Source: Firmicutes bacterium CAG:124
GTDB taxonomy: Bacteria; Bacillota; Clostridia; Oscillospirales; Oscillospiraceae
Assembly (NCBI GenBank): GCA_000432135.1
Contig: HF990602.1
Span: 51,429-66,300 of the forward strand
DNA length: 14,872 nt
Direction of reading: 5' to 3'
The translations under genes were made by a program, and so were the position numbers. The notes beneath the pieces are model-generated. The model was not told where the DNA came from. It searched no databases and saw only the letters and a list, made by a program, of their open reading frames with translations. Shown here piece by piece: positions 12,939-14,872 of this stretch (the stretch's first letter is position 1; the number at the start of each line of letters is the position of its first letter).

Positions 12939-14216
12939 ATGAGTACTGCATATCAGAATCTGACCCCCGCACAGCTGCGCGAGGAATACACAGCGGTCAA
13001 AGCGCAGTTCGACGCGCTGAAGGCGAAGGAGCTGAAGCTCAACATGGCAAGAGGCAAGCCCGGCAGGGAGCAGCTTGACCTCGTCTCCGGCATCCTGAGC
13101 ATCCTCAAAACCCCGGAGGACTGCATTTCCGGCGGCGTCGACGCCCGCAACTACGGCGAACTGTCCGGCCTCAAGGAAGCAAAGGAATACTGGGCGGATG
13201 TGCTCGGCTGCAAGAGCGAAGAGTGCTTCATCGGCGGCAACGCGTCGCTGACGCTCATGTACGATCTGGTCAGCAAGGGCTATACGCACGGTCTTGCACG
13301 CTCGGAAAAGCCGTGGTGCAGGCTGGATACCGTCAAGTGGCTCTGCCCGGCCCCCGGCTATGACCGCCATTTTAAAATCACCGAGTCGTTCGGCTTTGAA
13401 CTCATTACAATTCCCATGACCCCCACCGGCCCCGACATGGACAAGGTCGAAGAAGCGGTCAAGGACCCGGCGGTCAAGGGTATGTGGTGCGTGCCGAAAT
13501 ATTCCAACCCCGACGGCATCATCTATTCCGACGAGACGATCGCGCGCATCGCGGCATTGAAGCCCGCGGCGCCCGATTTTGCCCTCATGTGGGACAACGC
13601 CTACTGCATTCACGAGTTTGACGGCGAGTTTGTCCCCTTCCGGGACATCCTGACGCTCTGCCGCGAGGCGGGAAACGACGGCATGGTCTATGAGTTTGCT
13701 TCCACGTCCAAGGTCACGCTCCCCGGCGCGGGCTTCTCCGTCATGGCCACGAGCGAGGAAAATCAGGCGTATCTGCAGAAGCTCATCGGCATCCAGACCA
13801 TTTCCTATGACAAGGTCAACTCTCTGCGCCATGTGCGCTTTTTGAAGGACAAGGCCCACACGCTGGAACTTATGAAGAAGCACGCAGCCATTCTGAACCC
13901 GAAGTTCCAGTGCGTCCTGCGCCATCTGGACACCGAGATCGCGCCGCTCGGCATCGCTTCCTGGCAGCGGCCCAAGGGCGGCTATTTCGTCTCGGTCAAC
14001 ACGGCTCCGGGCCTTGCAAAGCGCACGCTGGCGCTGTGCAAAGAGGCGGGCGTCGTCATGACAAGCGCAGGCGCGACGTTCCCCTATGGCCGCGACCCGC
14101 AGGATTCCAACATCCGCATCGCCCCGTCCCTGCCCCCGGTCGAGGAGTTGGAGCAGGCCATGGAGATCTTCTGCACCAGCCTGCGCCTTGCCGCACTGGA
14201 GCAGCGGATGCAGTAA
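12939..14216 (+). CDS. PLP-dependent aminotransferase, aspartate aminotransferase subgroup Ic type
   Basis: The 425-residue protein is a fold-type I aminotransferase. Visible sites: 'LNMARGKPGREQLDL' near the N-terminus, 'DARNYGELSGLKEAKEYW', 'PKYSNPDGIIYS', 'MWDNAYCIHEFDGE' with Asp219 and Tyr222 that hold the cofactor ring, 'YEFASTSKVTLPGAGFS' with Lys258 that forms the Schiff base, and 'DSNIRIAPSLPPVEEL' with the substrate-binding Arg. These fit the group annotated as Asp aminotransferase Ic, known from Corynebacterium and many Clostridia; the substrate is probably aspartate or a related amino acid, but not proven. I chose ATG 12939 with AAAGGA about 10 bases upstream over an in-frame ATG 27 bases earlier. 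Confidence 0.9.
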   Translation: MSTAYQNLTPAQLREEYTAVKAQFDALKAKELKLNMARGKPGREQLDLVSGILSILKTPEDCISGGVDARNYGELSGLKEAKEYWADVLGCKSEECFIGGNASLTLMYDLVSKGYTHGLARSEKPWCRLDTVKWLCPAPGYDRHFKITESFGFELITIPMTPTGPDMDKVEEAVKDPAVKGMWCVPKYSNPDGIIYSDETIARIAALKPAAPDFALMWDNAYCIHEFDGEFVPFRDILTLCREAGNDGMVYEFASTSKVTLPGAGFSVMATSEENQAYLQKLIGIQTISYDKVNSLRHVRFLKDKAHTLELMKKHAAILNPKFQCVLRHLDTEIAPLGIASWQRPKGGYFVSVNTAPGLAKRTLALCKEAGVVMTSAGATFPYGRDPQDSNIRIAPSLPPVEELEQAMEIFCTSLRLAALEQRMQ

Positions 14217-14237
14217 CAGGACCAGGAGCACTTGCAG

Positions 14238-14259
14238 GGGCGGACGACTCTGTCCGCCC
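14238..14259 (+). terminator. Stem-loop after the aminotransferase gene, possible terminator
   Basis: GGGCGGAC (14238-14245) and GTCCGCCC (14252-14259) form an 8-bp stem with a 6-base loop, 22 bases after the stop codon. The U-run (CCTTTTA at about 14274-14280) is too distant for a classical terminator, so termination may be weak and the next gene may be cotranscribed. Confidence 0.45.
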
Positions 14260-14336
14260 GCAGCAGGCAGCGCCTTTTACGGAAAACTGCACAGAAATTG
14301 TACATATTCCATACCACGCACCCCAAGGAGCAGCAC

Positions 14337-14872
14337 ATGAAGGTTTTGATTCTCGGCGGCGGGGCCAGCGGGCTGATGGCCGCGCTTTCCGCCGCGCAGG
14401 ATGAACGGAATACCGTCACCGTTCTCGAACGGCAGTCGCGCGTCGGGCGCAAGCTGCTCGCCACCGGCAACGGCCGGTGCAACCTGACGAACCTCGACTT
14501 GTCCCCGGTGCACTATCACGGACAGGACGCGGGCTTTGCCCGCGCCGCGCTTTCGCGCTTTGACGGGACGGCGACGCTGGACTTTTTCCACGCGCTGGGC
14601 CTTCTGACCACGGCAGAGCCGTCCGGGCGGGTCTATCCCCTGTCCGATCAGTCCAACAGCGTTGTGGACGTGCTGCGGTTTGCCGCTGCGCAGGCGGGCG
14701 TGCAGCTCGTCTGCGGCTTCGACGCGCAGAGCGTGAAGAAAAAAGCGCGCGGCTATCAGGTCGCGGGCGCGGACGGCAGCGCGTATTTTGGAGATAAGCT
14801 GATCATTGCCTGCGGCGGCTGCGCGGGAAAGGCGCTGGGCGGAACGATGTCCGGCTACGAGCTTCTTGGCCA
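14337..14872 (+). CDS. BaiN/YhiN (HI0933-like) FAD-dependent oxidoreductase, 3' truncated by window end
   Basis: ATG 14337 with AAGGAG (14325-14330) 6 bases upstream begins 178 visible codons. 'MKVLILGGGASGLMAALSAA' is the dinucleotide-binding motif for FAD, and 'RVGRKLLATGNGRCNLTN' is the signature of the HI0933/YhiN flavoprotein family, whose members include BaiN of bile acid dehydroxylation. Family members are about 400 residues, so over half is missing at the right edge. Most members have no known substrate, and nothing here singles out bile acid metabolism. Confidence 0.9.
   Translation, partial: MKVLILGGGASGLMAALSAAQDERNTVTVLERQSRVGRKLLATGNGRCNLTNLDLSPVHYHGQDAGFARAALSRFDGTATLDFFHALGLLTTAEPSGRVYPLSDQSNSVVDVLRFAAAQAGVQLVCGFDAQSVKKKARGYQVAGADGSAYFGDKLIIACGGCAGKALGGTMSGYELLG

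Noticed and set aside
12807..14231. Minus-strand 474-codon frame opposite the aminotransferase
   Set aside because: It mirrors the aminotransferase gene and contains none of the features of a real protein family; the plus strand has all PLP motifs.
1..14872. CRISPR array, tRNA or rRNA genes
   Set aside because: No regularly spaced repeats and no cloverleaf or rRNA-like sequence were seen on either strand; this was read by eye and not by a dedicated search.

Overview
The window joins the right-hand end of a prophage (about 1-7520) to the chromosome of its host (about 7520-14872). The host genes are GC-rich and include a recognisable spoIIE, so the host is an endospore-forming (or formerly spore-forming) Firmicute. 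The GC content and the gene families suggest a clostridial relative of Oscillospiraceae/Ruminococcaceae. That placement is inference; there is no rRNA in the window.

The most interesting part is a diversity-generating retroelement (DGR) inside the phage late region. The gene at 1-1530 encodes a receptor-binding-type protein with Ig-like repeats and a C-type-lectin/formylglycine-enzyme-like end. Its last ~143 bp (variable repeat, VR, 1365-1507) align without gaps to a second copy 259 bp downstream (template repeat, TR, 1624-1766). By hand alignment there are 13 differences, and every one falls on an adenine of the TR. A DGR-type reverse transcriptase follows (about 1874-2986). It has an unusual YIDN active-site box, and there is no accessory avd gene between the parts.

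Downstream come a tail-associated protein with two chitin/carbohydrate-binding-like modules, three small membrane proteins (XhlA-like, unknown, holin-like) and an NlpC/P60-type endolysin, closed by a strong terminator (5447-5477). The reading frames from the RT to the endolysin overlap or abut, so they look like one late transcription unit.

From 5480 to 6450 lies a small-gene region. It holds an XRE-type repressor gene broken by an in-frame TAA, a promoter with a perfect inverted repeat between its -35 and -10, two very small membrane proteins and a ribbon-helix-helix regulator. An IS30-family DDE transposase (6448-7479) is the last phage-side gene and directly adjoins host DNA; it may be the prophage's own integration enzyme.

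The host side holds spoIIE (+), then a leftward operon tadA-degV-rsmG-AEC transporter transcribed from a good promoter at 12782-12810. spoIIE and the operon converge on a perfect 28-bp palindromic terminator. A divergent PLP aminotransferase of the aspartate aminotransferase Ic type and the start of a BaiN/YhiN/HI0933-type flavoprotein complete the window.
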